Positions 1 to 13,900 of a stretch of DNA of 64,000 nucleotides are shown piece by piece. The stretch is from the NCBI RefSeq assembly GCF_028453695.1, contig NC_135781.1:25171640-25235639 (forward strand), read 5' to 3'. Source of the DNA: Augochlora pura. Lineage: Eukaryota > Arthropoda > Insecta > Hymenoptera > Halictidae. The notes beneath the pieces were generated by a model. That model was not told the origin of the DNA, searched no databases, and saw nothing but the letters and a program-made list of their open reading frames with translations. The number at the start of each line of letters is the position of its first letter. The first letter of the stretch is position 1. Both the position numbers and the translations under genes were made by a program.

Positions 1-1704
1 TAAGCGACCAATTTCACAAGTAGAGCGCCCGGACGCGCGATTAGGTTGACTTTACGAGAAGCATTGTTCCCGCTGTGGGGGCAACCGGCAATAATTTTTT
101 GCGTGCACGGTCGCCGGAAGAAAAAATGAGAAAACTCATCGGAAATGTGAGCGAGGTGACGCGAACCAAATTGAATAGCATCGGTACAAACAGAGGGCGC
201 CGGTTACGCCCCGTTCCCCTGCCCGGCGTTATCCCTTTCGAGCATCTCGCGCGACCTCGCTCGGCTCGGCTCGACTCGGCGCGGCGACCAGCTCGAAATT
301 CAATTTACATATTCATGACAATTCATTTGTACCCCATGGTACGACATAGGGCTGCCTCCCCCGCCTCTCGAGAACCTCTTATTAATTCCTGTCACCCCGG
401 CAGCCCCGCTAAATTCCCATGGCTGCGGAATAAAGAACGGGAAAGGAGGCGGACGATCTGTCCGGCGACCCCAGCCGGATACCGAGGAATTCATTTTTGA
501 TATAGAAACGCGCATTCGCGGCCCATTTGCCGAGGGGAACCACGCCAGAGGAAGAAAGCTATTTTCGACGGTGTTCGCTCGCTTCCGCCGCAAATTCTTT
601 ACTTTCCTAATGATCTTTTGCTGACGCGTCTACTTGAATCGTCTTTTATGGTAGTTTCGCTCGAAAATGCCGCGTTACATTTTTCTTGAGCGTCATCACC
701 GTGACGGTTCGGAAAGTACGCGATTTTCTAGCGAGTTTACACTTCGTCTGTATTCTGTGGTGCAGGCATTGTAGGTCGGTACCATACAATTTTATAATTG
801 GTGTGTGATGGATAAACAGAGAGTTGAATGCTTCGTCGGAATGCGTTCTTTAAATTGTTTTATGTCAATCAATCATTGCGATACGGTAAGCCGCAACTGG
901 ACTGCGAATTTTATTCATCTATGGCGGAAACCAGTAGGTGAAATGTAAAATTGTGAAAATGTACGAAGAATTTAATATTGCTTTTACGATTCCTTCAGCG
1001 TAGGAACATTATTAAAAAAAAAAAACAATTTATTTCTCTTTATATAAAGATCCACAAAAATCGCTAGTTTCAATCCCATAACGACGACAAAGTCAGCGTA
1101 CAATTTATACATTAATACACTGTTACGACATTAAAATTATAACATTAATTTTACAGTATTAACGTAACATTACTATCATGTGTCAGTAAACAATTACGGG
1201 GTTTTATCTATCATCAAATGGTATATACTATAATACGTTACTTGGAAATTTTTTGTACGACCGCGGCGATGTGGGGTTAACGGATGAATCGGTAGCTGCG
1301 ATGAAAAAAGTGTCCCTTTTAGAAGCGCGACTGTTGCGAATCAAGGATACAGTGTACGAGGATTGATTAGCAAGGAGACTGGAGGGTTTTTCCCTCGGAA
1401 AAAAAATGCTCGACGAGTCTGTTTCGACGAGGACGAAGGAATCTGTGGGACGTTTCTTAACACCCCGTTCACGAGGCCGGCGAAGTGTCGCGAATCAAAG
1501 CACGGCGCCGAAGAAAAACGGCCGCCGAAGCGTGAAGCGTCGACGCACGTGGTTTTTGTTAGGCAGCTAGCTGCAGTCACGTGGCGGGACGATTTATTCG
1601 AGTGAGTCAGTGCCGTCAGTGAGTGAGGCCGGCAGCGGGCAACGAGTGGAAGAGAGAGAGGGGCGGAGAAGGGAGAGAGAGAGAGAAAGAGGGGCTCGAC
1701 TTAC
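1..1704 (-). other. kon intron 3 (partial, runs off the left edge)
   Basis: It starts with the donor GTAAGT at 1704. No acceptor or downstream exon with laminin-G similarity is visible between 1 and 1704, so the next exon is outside the window. The stretch holds an AT-rich segment (about 960-1260) and a GC-rich, CpG-rich segment (about 180-300). Confidence 0.75.
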
Positions 1705-1936
1705 CTAGAAATAGCTCGTTGAAGTCACCCTGTCCTCCGATGAAGACACCGTAGTGTATGTTTAGCTCGAAGAACCGTCCCGGTAGCAGGGACTTGGTCG
1801 TGTGTATCACGTCGATCCTCAGCGTGATGTTCGCCTCTCTCCTGGTCAGATTGACCTCGTGCCAGCTGAGGTCGTTCAGCGTGAGGCCCGGGGTGCTGGC
1901 CATCTCGCTCTCGCCGGCGCCCAGATTAATGTGGAC
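1705..1936 (-). CDS. kon: kon exon 3: second half of laminin-G domain 1
   Basis: The acceptor is CTGTCCGCAG and the donor GTAAGTCGAG. The 232-nt exon encodes 77 residues plus one base: VHINLGAGESEMASTPGL, then a D-LSWHEV segment (the conserved 'W-H' of laminin-G strands), an NIT glycosylation sequon in EANITLRID, and YGVFIGGQGDFNELFL before the split Gly codon. Joining to exon 2 gives the continuous motif GRLKVHINLG. The exon is followed within the intron by a GA-rich tract (about 1640-1695 on the plus strand, so CT-rich in the transcript). Confidence 0.92.
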
Positions 1937-4900
1937 CTGCGGACAGACGACGGAACGAGAAGTCGAAGAGAAGAGCGACAAAAAGCGGAAAACGAGAGCT
2001 AGGAACGAGAAGCGGTGGGAACCCCGGCCCTTTAAATCATCCGAGCGAAGGCAAATAGTTCCAGCGGGCTTTGAAGGCGGCGATAATACTTTTCGAATCG
2101 TGGCTACCGGCGGCGCTATCCTCCCGAAACCTTCTCGTTTTTCAGAAGTAATTATTCTTTGGACCGACGGGACAGAGACAGCGGTTTCAATGGAGAGATA
2201 TTTTCCGCGCGGCCGGCGTGAAATTCCGAGTGCATCCTTATCGGCTGGCGTTAGACCGTTACCATGAAAAGATTCGGGCTTTGTGGCTCGTTCGTACGAT
2301 ATTTTCTACATTTTTCAGCGAACCCGAAGAGAGCCGGTGAGAGATGGAGATAGAGGGACCGAGTCCACTCGTCGAATCAACACCACGGTTTCTAGCCCGG
2401 CCCGAGAAGAAGGCACCCGGAACGCGTCGAATATCGATCTCTCTGTCATCGATTGCTCGTTTATCAGTCGCTTAGTCAGCCGGCTGGAGAAGGTAATCGG
2501 ATTCTCGAAAAGTTCCCCAGGTCGACGGGAACCAAAACGTTGAATTCTTTAAAAGATATCTAGACCGGTCAGTGTCTAATCCTTAGCCTTATTTAAGCAA
2601 GAGTTCGGCCGGAGTAGACCTAAGTGAATTAGACGAAGAATTAGCATCCGTTTAAGCGGCGTTCCGCCGTTTTAGCGGACGATCCTGTTCGGGAGGAGCA
2701 GCGGGAAAGAAAGCGGCGACCGGGGTCACGGTAATCCCGGTCCGCCGTTAAAATGAAACAGTTGTCACAGGGAAAAGTAGTCGGTGCATTTTATTAATCC
2801 GTGGAGTCTTTCGCGACGCGACGGGTCGCTGGAAACGGTCCGAGGATTATACGACCATGGTTTTTTATTCCCTTTAGCGGTGGCCCGTCTTGGACCATCT
2901 CTCTCTCCCTCTCAACGTTATAAAGCCGTTAGGACGGGCTGCGAGTAATGCATTATCGAGTTAGCGTCGGTGTTATAGCGCGCGCGACACGCTCCGCCGG
3001 GGTGAGCTTCGACCTGCTGATAAAGAGTCTTTAATCGCGACCTAAATCGAGCCTCACTGGAGACTTATAGCACGATGTCTTCGTGTAGTTTGCCTCCCCC
3101 CGTGACCCGCCCCCGCTTGATCTCGTATAGACACGATCGAGCCACGTCGACGATGCCGCCGACTACGACCAAGGTGATCGTATCTTAATGAAAAGTCGAT
3201 CGTTCGCGGGGACGGGTTGAAATTACGGTGGCCGCGATTGGCGCCGAGCACGACGACGACGACGACTATTCTCTCTCTCTCTCTCTCTCTTTCTTTCTGT
3301 CTGTGTGCTCGTGTTTTCCTGCGTTCATGCTTTAGTGTGGGTGTGTATATATATATGTTTGTGTGTGTGTGCGTCGGAGGTTTGGGTCTGTTCCACCTCC
3401 GCACGCCGCGCGCGATCGATCCGCTCCTGTAATAAAGGCGCGAGCTTTTGCCAGTCGCAAGTTCAGCCGGTAGCTAGTAGCGCGATGTCCGATGACTATG
3501 CAGAAGCCCCATTAATATGTATAAGCGCGGGAGACACGACACTTCGTCGAGTGTAAACGCGAATCTATACGTTCCGAAGGTCGAGAGAAAGAGAGAGGGG
3601 CCAGGTGGGGAACGGGGGCAGGTCGCGCGTCCCGGTGCATTATCGATGCACCGGTGATTGGAAAGCGAGCAATGATCGAATATTCGACTGGTTCGGTTAC
3701 ACCGGCGAAAAACGCGCGGCGACGACCTCGCATTTTTTCAGCCCCGGCGCAGCCAGAGTCGGATACGGAAACGGCGTGTTGCACGCTGACACCGCGTCGC
3801 CGAGGATTTTTCGACGATAAAGCGTCACCGTGTAATAGCCAGCCGAATGAACGAGCCCTCGTCACGCCTGTGCCGAAAGAAGGCAAAACAAACATATAAT
3901 ATTTCACTCCGGGGCCGACCGATGCTTGATCCGACACCGATCCGCGTCAACTGCAGCTTTTTGCTTGGCGGTGGATCTCGTTAAACGTGCTCTGCCGTTT
4001 CCCGTCGTTATAAGTAGATCGCGCGTCTTTATGCGAACGATACATTCTCTGTATCGATCGCAAGATACTTCTACCGTTACCCGGAAATTTTCTCAGCCAC
4101 TTCTATTCGGAGAATCTTCTCAGATCTCCTACCCGTAACTCGAACGTTTTCATTCGCGAAGCAAGTTACACTTCGGATCAAATATATTGTAAAACGTTGT
4201 AGCGTTGGCGGTGACTATTCTTACGTTAATAGAATTTGGCAGAAGAATGCCTTAAGCATGGGTTTCGCGAAACAAGAAAGTTGTTAATTCTTGTTAATTT
4301 AAAACCATTTTAATAACCGTGCCACTCTGAAAGAAACGATCAGACCGTGTTCAGCGTAAAAGATTTTCTATTCGCTATAAGAGATTTTTTCTTTTTCTAT
4401 GTATTTAGACAATGATTAAGGAAGATGAGGATTAAAGTCACATATAGAAAATGAGAAAATAACGCAGAAATTTAAATCCAAGTCATATTTTTCGCTATAA
4501 AATTAAGTATTGTTATATTGTAATTAAAACGGACGTGTCCGGTTTTTCCATGGTCTTCGATCAATCTGTTGCAAGAGTCCCAGAATGGCACTGGACAGAA
4601 CTGCAGAAAAACGCGGGGTCGGCTGGCTCTTTGCGAGAGACTGACGACGCTCCGTTGCACTTTTTGCCGTGGTGGCGTTTATCCGGTTCTCATCCTCTTT
4701 AACGATCGTCTTAACAAATTTAATTAAGCTCCGACACCAGCACCACTCGTCGCCGCCTCTGTCCCGATCCGAATCTTCGTGGACTTCACCCATCGCGAAA
4801 TTAGATTCGGGCGGTTTTCACACCGGATTCGCGCCGGCCGACCGGGAAACGGCATTTTCTTCCCGCCGCACCGCGACCTGCGCCCCCTCTAATGCACTTA

Positions 4901-7900
4901 GACCAGGCGGTATTTGAGCGTTGCATCAGGGCACCGGATTACGAGAGTTACCGTCTCGGGGCTCAAACGAAAAGGATCTCGAAGTTCGCGTCGAACCATT
5001 CTCTACGCGAACGAATTATCAAGCGATGCCGCCGCTCCCGCCGAGTTCCGAGAGATTACGACCGAATTTCTATCAGGTGTACAAATCCCGCCGATGCCTC
5101 TTCCCCAGGACTTCGACATCCCCTTACCGAACAATGAAACGCATTCCCGTTCTCGAAATAACACCGGTTCTCGTTCGTTTGAACCTACAAGAACGCGGAC
5201 GATAGATTCTTATCGAAAAGGCTAGGAATTAGCGAACTTCGCGTACTGTCCTTTTATCTACTCGACTTTTGAAACGAGCAACTTTAAAGCTTTATTTCAT
5301 CGTGAATCTCATACCGACATTCGACAAGTCGATAATTTCTGACAACCGTCCGGCATTTCGAAGGAAATCAAATTACTCCACGCGGGCATTTTTATTTGGA
5401 GTCTCTGCCTCCTGCCATTCGCCGTGCCGATGAAATCTCTGTTCCATTTTTTTTATTTTTCGTCGACATTGCATAAAGAGTCGAATTTAATAAAACACTC
5501 GACCGAGTTAAATATTAATATCGACGCGACGGGCGACGCATCAGGCAGATACTGAAATTTCCAGCAGCCGGCGCGGCGGATCGCTCGCGATACCAACTGC
5601 TCACTTTGCTTTTAATAATTCACTGCTCCCAGGACGATGTCAGATCTTCTCGTAAAGCGTCGCGTCACACTTAACATTGTCATAGAGGAAGTGCTTCGTG
5701 TCTTTTTAAATCAACTCGAACGAATCGGGCCTACATACATAACGATGCGTTTTTTGTTGTCCGCGAGTCGATCGAAAACGAGCGACGACCGCTCGCGATC
5801 TGGAACACTCTCGCGCGATTAACTTGTAAAACATCATCTCTCTAGCGGGTCGGAACGAAGACTTAGTTTAGCGTGACTGGCGTTCTTTCCGAACCGCGCA
5901 CCTTCCGGCTCCGACGGTATCGATTCACGTTCGAATGGGTCGATTAACTCCAACCAATCCGGCCTGGAGAAATATCGAGATCTCGGCTGCACCAAGTTTC
6001 CGCGTCGCGTCGTGTCGCTGCAACGGAACACAATTTTTTGAGCGGCTCGAAAAATTGCAGGGAAAGAAATCATCTGCGCGAGCGAGCTGGTTCGTTTCTC
6101 ATTGGGTCAGGCCGGGTCGCGACGAGTCGTTTCGGCGGTTCTGTGGGCTCGTTCGGAAATTACTGCAATTAAACCGACAACTTTTTCCACTCGCGATCGC
6201 GGACGAGGAAGGAGACACAGTTTCGCCGTCGATAGAGCTTGCACGTAAATGATGCGGCCGCTTAACTTGATTTGCTAACGCTGCCAGTGCCAAGGATTGA
6301 ATGTTAGTTGTAAATGCCATGGAATAATTACGATGATCGTTTTCCCGGGAAATATTGCACGGCTAATGGAAATTTACAAAAATGAACGCTCCTATGATTG
6401 CGTACAAATATAGACTCGAGGTTCAGAAGTGAAGGGGGTAAGTCTATGTTGTTGTTATTGTTGTATTCCGGTCTATGTTGTTGTTATTGTTTCTGCGGTG
6501 TGTTTACTTACACCGTGACTACACAAGTGTTTTTTCGACGTTCTGTACGCTGCAATTGACAAAGGAGTGTCGAAGAAAACTCGGCGTACGAAATGGTGGC
6601 GTAACAAACGAGACGTTTCATTACTATGTTATATATCTTGGAACGTAGCTTAATTCTACTATTAATTAGAATTCTGTTACAGCAACTTACCAATAAATGC
6701 TCTATTATGACTAAGTGGACCAAGTGGAGGAAAATCTTCTGCTTCTTTCACAGAAACCCATTCTATTCGGCGACCTCAACGTTCACAAACACTTCCGCTT
6801 GTCCCAAACACTTATCCTGATCACTGTAACTACTTTAACACTTCGGTAACACAATATAAATACTTTTATCACTTATTCTAGGAGCTCAAGATTCTCTCTA
6901 TTCATTAATCTTCGCCATCTTATCCTACTGGTCACTTAACAGAAATTTCGCGGGTGGAAGACCAAACTGAAGTTTCCGATCTATCGATATTAGGTCACGT
7001 GGTCAGAGATATCAAAATGGCCGTACCGGCACTGAAACAGGCAGTTAGTGCTTCTCGATTAAACAATAAAAATGTGTTAATTATCGTGTAATGTAAAACT
7101 ACCGTGATGTTAGTGTTAAATGTGACAAAGAAGACAGCTACCGACGGTACGTGAACACGAGTTGTCAGAACAAGGCAGCATCTATGGGCATCTGCACACT
7201 GCTGTAACTGAACTACAAATTTTCTACAGACGAGCGACAGGTAACGTAAAATCTTTACCAATTTTTATATTAAATTAGAAATAATATATATTATACTAGA
7301 ACGTTGTTGTTACAAAAAAATACGCAAACGGTTTTAATGTTATATACAATGGAATTGTTGAAGACAAAACACATTTTCAGTCATTGATTTGTAGAAAATT
7401 TGAAGTTCAGTTGCAGCAATGTACAGATGCTCTTAGATACGATGCAAGTTGTCGACAGTTGTATTCCTTGTCACATTTACCCACTTGTCCTATAAAGACG
7501 TGCCACGCGAGTCGAGATGCTTTTGTTCCAAAATTGCCAGCGACGTTTACCACGTCGATATTCCAAAATGTTTTCAAATCTACTATACAGGAAGAGGTTA
7601 ATAATTAAAAAAATGTTATTGTTGTCGTGCGTACTTACTCATATCCGTATAAAATTTTTTGTATAAAATCCTACCAACGAGCTGAGGCGCTGCTTAAAGG
7701 CGTCAAAGTGATACCTGACCGCTTGTTATACTGTAACGCACGACATACCGCAACCGTGAGCTTAATGGTAGTGTAAGTGGTTGATATAAACACCACGTTA
7801 GTTTTGAATTACACGATAATGAACACATTTTTATTGTTTAATCTAGAAGCACTGACTGCCTGTTTCAGTGTCGGTAAGCCATATCGATATCTCTGGTCAC

Positions 7901-10900
7901 GTGACGTAATATCGATAGATCGGAAACTTCAGCTTCACTTTCCTTCCGCAAAATTGTTGTCACGTGACCACTAGGATAAGATGGCAAAGTATTATGTCGT
8001 TCGGAAAGTCGTTTCGTTTTTTTCTTGGTGGAAATGAAACACAATAGATTACTAAACAAAATTTATTTTAAAGAATCAAACAAAATTTTTAGCAAACAAG
8101 ACTTACTACATCAGTTGTCCAATTATATAATGATTATGCAGCTTAAGCGTGAAGTTGGCTGTGAAAAAATTAAGTCTTTCTTGGGGAAAAACGAAATTAC
8201 TTTCCGAACAACCCAATATTAATGAATAGAGAGAATCTTGTGCTTCTAGAATAAGTGATAAAAGTATTTATATCGTGTTACCGAAATGTTAAAGTAGTTT
8301 CAGTGATCAGGTTAAGTGTTTGGAACAAGCGGAAGTGTTTGTGAACATTGAAGTCGCAGAACAGAATGGGTTTCTGTGAAAGAAGTAGAACATCTTCCCT
8401 CCCTTAGTCCATCCAGCTAAAATGGAGACCGCCGTTACGTTTAGCAGTTATTGGTAAGTTATTGTAACGGAATTTGAATTAATAGTAGAATTTGGTTACG
8501 TCGTAAGATGCATGACAGTAATAATAAAAAAGCTCGTTATTCGCGATAGCATTTTGTATATTGTGCTTTTTTCGTCATTTGTCATACGTGATTACTGATT
8601 GTGACTAACAAAATGTCTGCGAAGCGGCAATGTAATCATGGCTTTTAAGGATCTATTTTTCTGTTGTGTCTGTTTGTGAGCATCGTGCAAACTTTAGATT
8701 TATTTATCGTTTTAAATTTGTGACGGCAAGTTTCTACGAAGAGAGTCGTTGTTGTCGTCGTTTCTACAGTGTATTCGCTTGACGATCTATTCTTCTATTC
8801 TGTATGCTAGAGGGTCCGAGTCGAGTGTACCTTATTCAGAGTTTAAAATTATTTATGTTTGCAAGCAAGTGGGAGCGAGATACAGGCATGAACAGATACG
8901 TTGTTGTTCCTACAGTGTATTTGCTCAATACGTTACTCTCTTATTTTGTTCGTTGAGGCATTGTACCATGTTAGGTAAAAATGTTGGTGCAGAAGAAGAA
9001 TTGATTCGTTTTCTATACTATATTACTGAGCAATGAAAAGAGAATTTGTTGTTATCAGAACAAAATCGAGTAAATGAAATGGTCTACATTTGACTAAAGC
9101 CATGGAAGAACAAATGTCTATGTAAAATTATAAAAAGCGGTTCAACAATGATTGCGAATCTTGTTGCGCCGTGGTTGGATGCTCAGAAAAGGGACTGGTT
9201 GCTTAGCAAACTCCCCAGAGCAGTTGCGGAAGATTGATCGGGCAGTCGATCCGAGTCGGAAGAATCGCGATCAAGCCAACTCTCGGCGCGTGTCCCGCGT
9301 GCATTAACGAGGACGTTATTAACGAGGCCGTACAAACGGGGGACACTCGTCGCGCTGGAAATTAAACCGGCGGCGTAGGGAGTATTGCATTACGAAGAAC
9401 AACGACGCGCCGGGGACGGGACGGGGCCCAGAAGGACCACTTTGCTCTTAGGTAATAATCGTCGACGAGCCCCGGTTACAAATTACGATTCCGTGAGAAG
9501 AATCGTCGACCGCGACGGCGACGGCAACCGAGACGGAGGCGAGAAGAACCGCCCACGGGATACACGCCGCTTCATAACGATTAAAACACCCCGGTTCATA
9601 CGCCGCGCCAGCCTCGTTACCGCTAATTCGAATGTATTGTGCGCGGGCCAGTGTCCCGCTTTAATCTGACCAGTTTATCTCGGAATGTATGGACGATACG
9701 GAAAAATATTCCCAACGACTGCGGCGCCAGGTGGACTCTGCGGATTCCGCGGATTCACTGCTCGGTTTTTAAAAAACTCTCGCCGTGCCGCGCCGATCGG
9801 TTCGAGAAAATTACGAGTTTTGGATCGACCGCGAAAGCACCGCCGGCTTTTAAATGTACAGATTATTAATTTCCCAGTGGAATTCGTTGTACGATCGACA
9901 GACATTTTAGGAAATTATAAACGCTGACTAGTTGTTTAAAGATGAAAATTGTTTCCTGTAGGAAACTGATTTTCGCTCGAGCAATGCAGAAATTATTGGA
10001 GCTGTCTAAAAACATAAAATGTGCCAACGATCGAATTATCGTTTGGCAAATTGGTCAAGCCTTTAATACGGTGAATTTAATATGGTAGTTTGCTGTGAAT
10101 CGGTCGGTAGGTATTTTCACGAAATGAGTTTTCGATTAAATATTTTTACGGTGCTTTTTAAAGCTATCATTAATCGGAAAGAGAAGGCTAAAATTAACTT
10201 GAACACCTAATAACCGCTTCGTGCGTCTTTCGCAGTGCTTTGTTCAGGACTGCGAACCAAAGCAACGCCAGCGACTTGTTACTCTACATTTTGCGGGGAA
10301 CTGAATTATAGTAGAATTCGATTTTCGATTCGCACAATGCGATTGTACAATGTTATTGATCGTCTGGGGGCCGTTTATTGAATTGCTTGGGGGAGGAACG
10401 CCAATAATATCGTACAATATGATTCCATAACATTATCGAACGTCTTTGGGAGGCCTTAATACTTGTTCTTTCCTACGTAAATCGTGAGAGTAATACGAAA
10501 ATTCGTCTCGCTTCGAAATCGAACTTCTTCTCCCGTCCGTAAAAATTGCTCCTCGTCATTTTGTCCTACATTGGAAATATTTGTTATCGACAACCGGAGT
10601 CGGGGAAATATGATTTCGACCAGAATCGAATGCGAAATATGTATTTTGCATCGATGAATAAGTTTGAACGTCATTCGGCATCTCGAAACCTTTCCTGCTC
10701 TGATTTATGTCCTCGTTTTGTTTTTCCCCCATGCCCTCGTTCGCAATACTTTCCTCGGGTCGTGTCTCCCTCTTTGTTAAGTATGAAAAAATGTAACAAA
10801 GGATGGCCGCGGGATTCGAAAAACCTCGGATCCGGCGGACCTTTATGCAAATTAGAAAACGCAATAAAACGTTCGGGCCAAGGAACATTAATATCATTTC

Positions 10901-13900
10901 TACTTCATTTCAACCATAAGGGCTCTTTTAGGCGGAGAAATAAATTTTCCCATTATTCCGGTTAGCATAAAATAATCTGTGATAATGGAAATTTACATAA
11001 AAATCCGCAGATTAGTTGCGACATTAAATAACAAAGGGTGCCATGCAAAAACAATTTGGCTGTCTCACGTGTGAAACACGAGATCGTGACCGTTGCATAT
11101 ACGTCACGCTAACTGCAAACGCATTAAATTATACACGGAGCGTAAATATATTTTGATTAGCACATAAATGCGTGTACCAGTCATTTCAATTGCATTGAGT
11201 TACAAGTTTAAAAATTCTGAGTGCCGCCTCGCTGCGGTTCGCGATGACACTATCGGTAGCTTGATCCTCCTGTGACTACACAACGTGTCTATCATCTTAT
11301 GAATCTACTAATGAACATCGGTATTAACCAATTAGCTGTTTTTGTCAAGTATACTTGTTACGACGAAATGAGGATTTTTTTTATTATGGTAGGTTCTGTA
11401 GGTAGGTCCTGGTAGGTTCAGTATTAATAATGGAAACTGAAATAGTTCTAATTTTTCAACAATGGTATAAATTGTAATAGCGCAACTTAAGCTTGAGAAG
11501 TTCCACCTAAAATCAGTTACCAGGCCAAGGGTCTTGACAAAGGACACGACGGTTGCATCTCCGCCCAACGTTAGATAAGTACCTCCGTTCCAGCGACCAT
11601 ACTAAATCCGAGAAAAGCAATCGCGCGTCGTAAACCGACCGATCACTTAAGGGTTAAAGTATCTCCGGGACGTAGAGAGTTAACGAGATCTGTGTTTCAC
11701 CGCTCGATGAACAGGTGCTTTAACGGCCGAGGTTGATCCGGCAGTGTTTTAACGGGGACCAGCGGCGGATCTTGTCGGCAGAAGTTGTCGTGTTTCTGGC
11801 AGGGGGTGGTCGATCAGCATCGCCGACTTTTTCGTGTTTGGTTGGCATGGCGCGTTGTTTGCCGTGGTTCGTGGGAAAGCTCGCGGCAACGAGCGAAAGT
11901 CAACGGTAGAAGGGACACGGTGCCGAGTTAATACGTGACAAAACGGTGTTTTTGAACGCTGCCGGTTGTTGATCGGCAGAGGGAGGCGTGCGAGAGGGAT
12001 AGCTGGTTCGTTGTCGGAACAACGCGACGCGTATTTAAGCGGAATCGATGCCGCTATTATTCGTTTTTACATGCGCGATGAGCTAACGCGAACAATTTCG
12101 CGTATGTCCGACAAGCGGGCTTCAATCGCGCACCGATGTCCAATGTAAATGAACACGGGGAATACATTTTTCGCGGGCCGCGCGAACCGAATGAAAGACC
12201 ATCGAGAGATCGGCCGGCACGGTCGCTAACTAAATTGCAATGTTTTATTTCGCGCGCCACCGCGAAAGTTAAATTTGAACACGTCATGTTTAATTCAATT
12301 AAAAATACTCGGCCCGGCTCCCGAACGACCCCGACCTGATCCGACTGACGACCCAACGAGCTGCCACCGTGCCGCTGCTGCTGTCCGGTCTGATGGCGTT
12401 TTATTTTTGAGACGAGCGACAACCGAGAGAGAATCGACGAATATCGATCCAGGGCACTCTCTCCCTCTCTCTGTCTCCCGTCTCTCTGTATCGTCGCGTA
12501 TCGACCGAGGCCGAAACGAGATCCCACAGTCCCCGCGCGGCGATCCTCCAGGTCGGGCCAATGCCGGATCCCGATTTTACCATAATTTTATTTTTCAAAC
12601 TGCACGAGCCCGGACCGCTGCCCTATCGAAATCGAAGGAAGCTCGTAAGGGTTCACTGCATACGTCGGGTTTTATGAAAGTTACATGAGAATTCTTCGGA
12701 AAATATTTCATACCGCGGCGTCCTTTATTGGGAATCGCGAACGGGTGAAAGTGATCTGACATGTTTGCTGGTCGAACTGCATCTGCGAAGACGAGGATGC
12801 AGGAAAATCTTTCTCAAATTGTTTGGGCTATTTGTTTTGATAGGATAGGAGTTCTGAGCTTTTTTTGCAAGTTTCCTTATCCGATGTTAATCCATTTTGA
12901 TAGGTAAAGATCTCCTTTTAACATTCTTTAGTTATTTTACATTGCCAGATGATTGGTTTATAGTAATATAGTTTGAAGGAGCACCGACTTTTATCTAGTA
13001 CAAAGAATGGTTTCAGAGACGCATCCGTTATTTACAATCGCAAATCCGTTTTGAAATGGAACACGTTGTTAAAACTCTATCCAAATCTCTCTGGAAGAAA
13101 GACTCGATAGTTTAACTAAATCAGAAAGTCACAATCTAATTCCGGAATGTGTAAATTATTCGCGTAATAGTTGATTAACTAGACCAACCAAATCTTTTAA
13201 CCCCCTCGTACAGAATTCAATCAAGGACTCTCTAGATTCTAGAGTCTAGAAGGAAAAATTAATTGTAATTCCGGCTAAGCACTGAAGTTATACTACAATG
13301 CCAATGAAGAAAATATGAAGTTACCATCGCATTGCAGAAAGAAAAGTGTTCATCTGTTCGCACAGAGAGCCGGATTAAAAGTAAAACCAGCTGATTTATC
13401 AGTGGACCGTGATTCAAGTGCACAATGGATCAAATTCTCTTAAAAATGAATGAAAAAATTTCGTGTTTCTAAGAATGCGTACGAGAGACGCGTCTGGAGC
13501 ATCGGCCTTACGTTTAAGGTCCGAAACAAGCGGAAGCCGAGAAAAGTTGCAAGTTTGACGGGCTGCGAGTTTCCCAGAGTAAGTTGGATTACGGGGTTCT
13601 TGTTGGAGGCCGTTCAAGGGTGCAAGATCGAAAGTTTCGTGAGCCCGAAAGACGTCCGCCGCGCCGGTCTGGCGTCGGAAGAGTATCACGTCACAAGCCC
13701 GTTCATTTTCTACAACAACGGTGCCACGGCGAAGCTCATTATTATTGGGTTGACGGTTCGCCGCCGCTGTAGAAGTGGGAGCGCGCGGATCGGTGATTTA
13801 CGAGGGAACTTAACACCGCGAGATTGCACCGCGCTGAATCAAAGGGTGCCGTTAACCTCGCCGCGAATAAATTTTATGACTGCCTTTCAATTTAATGAAA

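Noticed and set aside
1616..1704. Extension of the laminin-G frame past 1705 into S/L-rich sequence
   Set aside because: A consensus donor GTAAGT ends the exon at 1705; the continuation is a translation of a CT-rich intronic tract.
8025..8222. 65-codon ORF inside the nested MITE
   Set aside because: It ends in the inverted repeat and beyond the element; no mariner transposase motif (no DD34D or helix-turn-helix).
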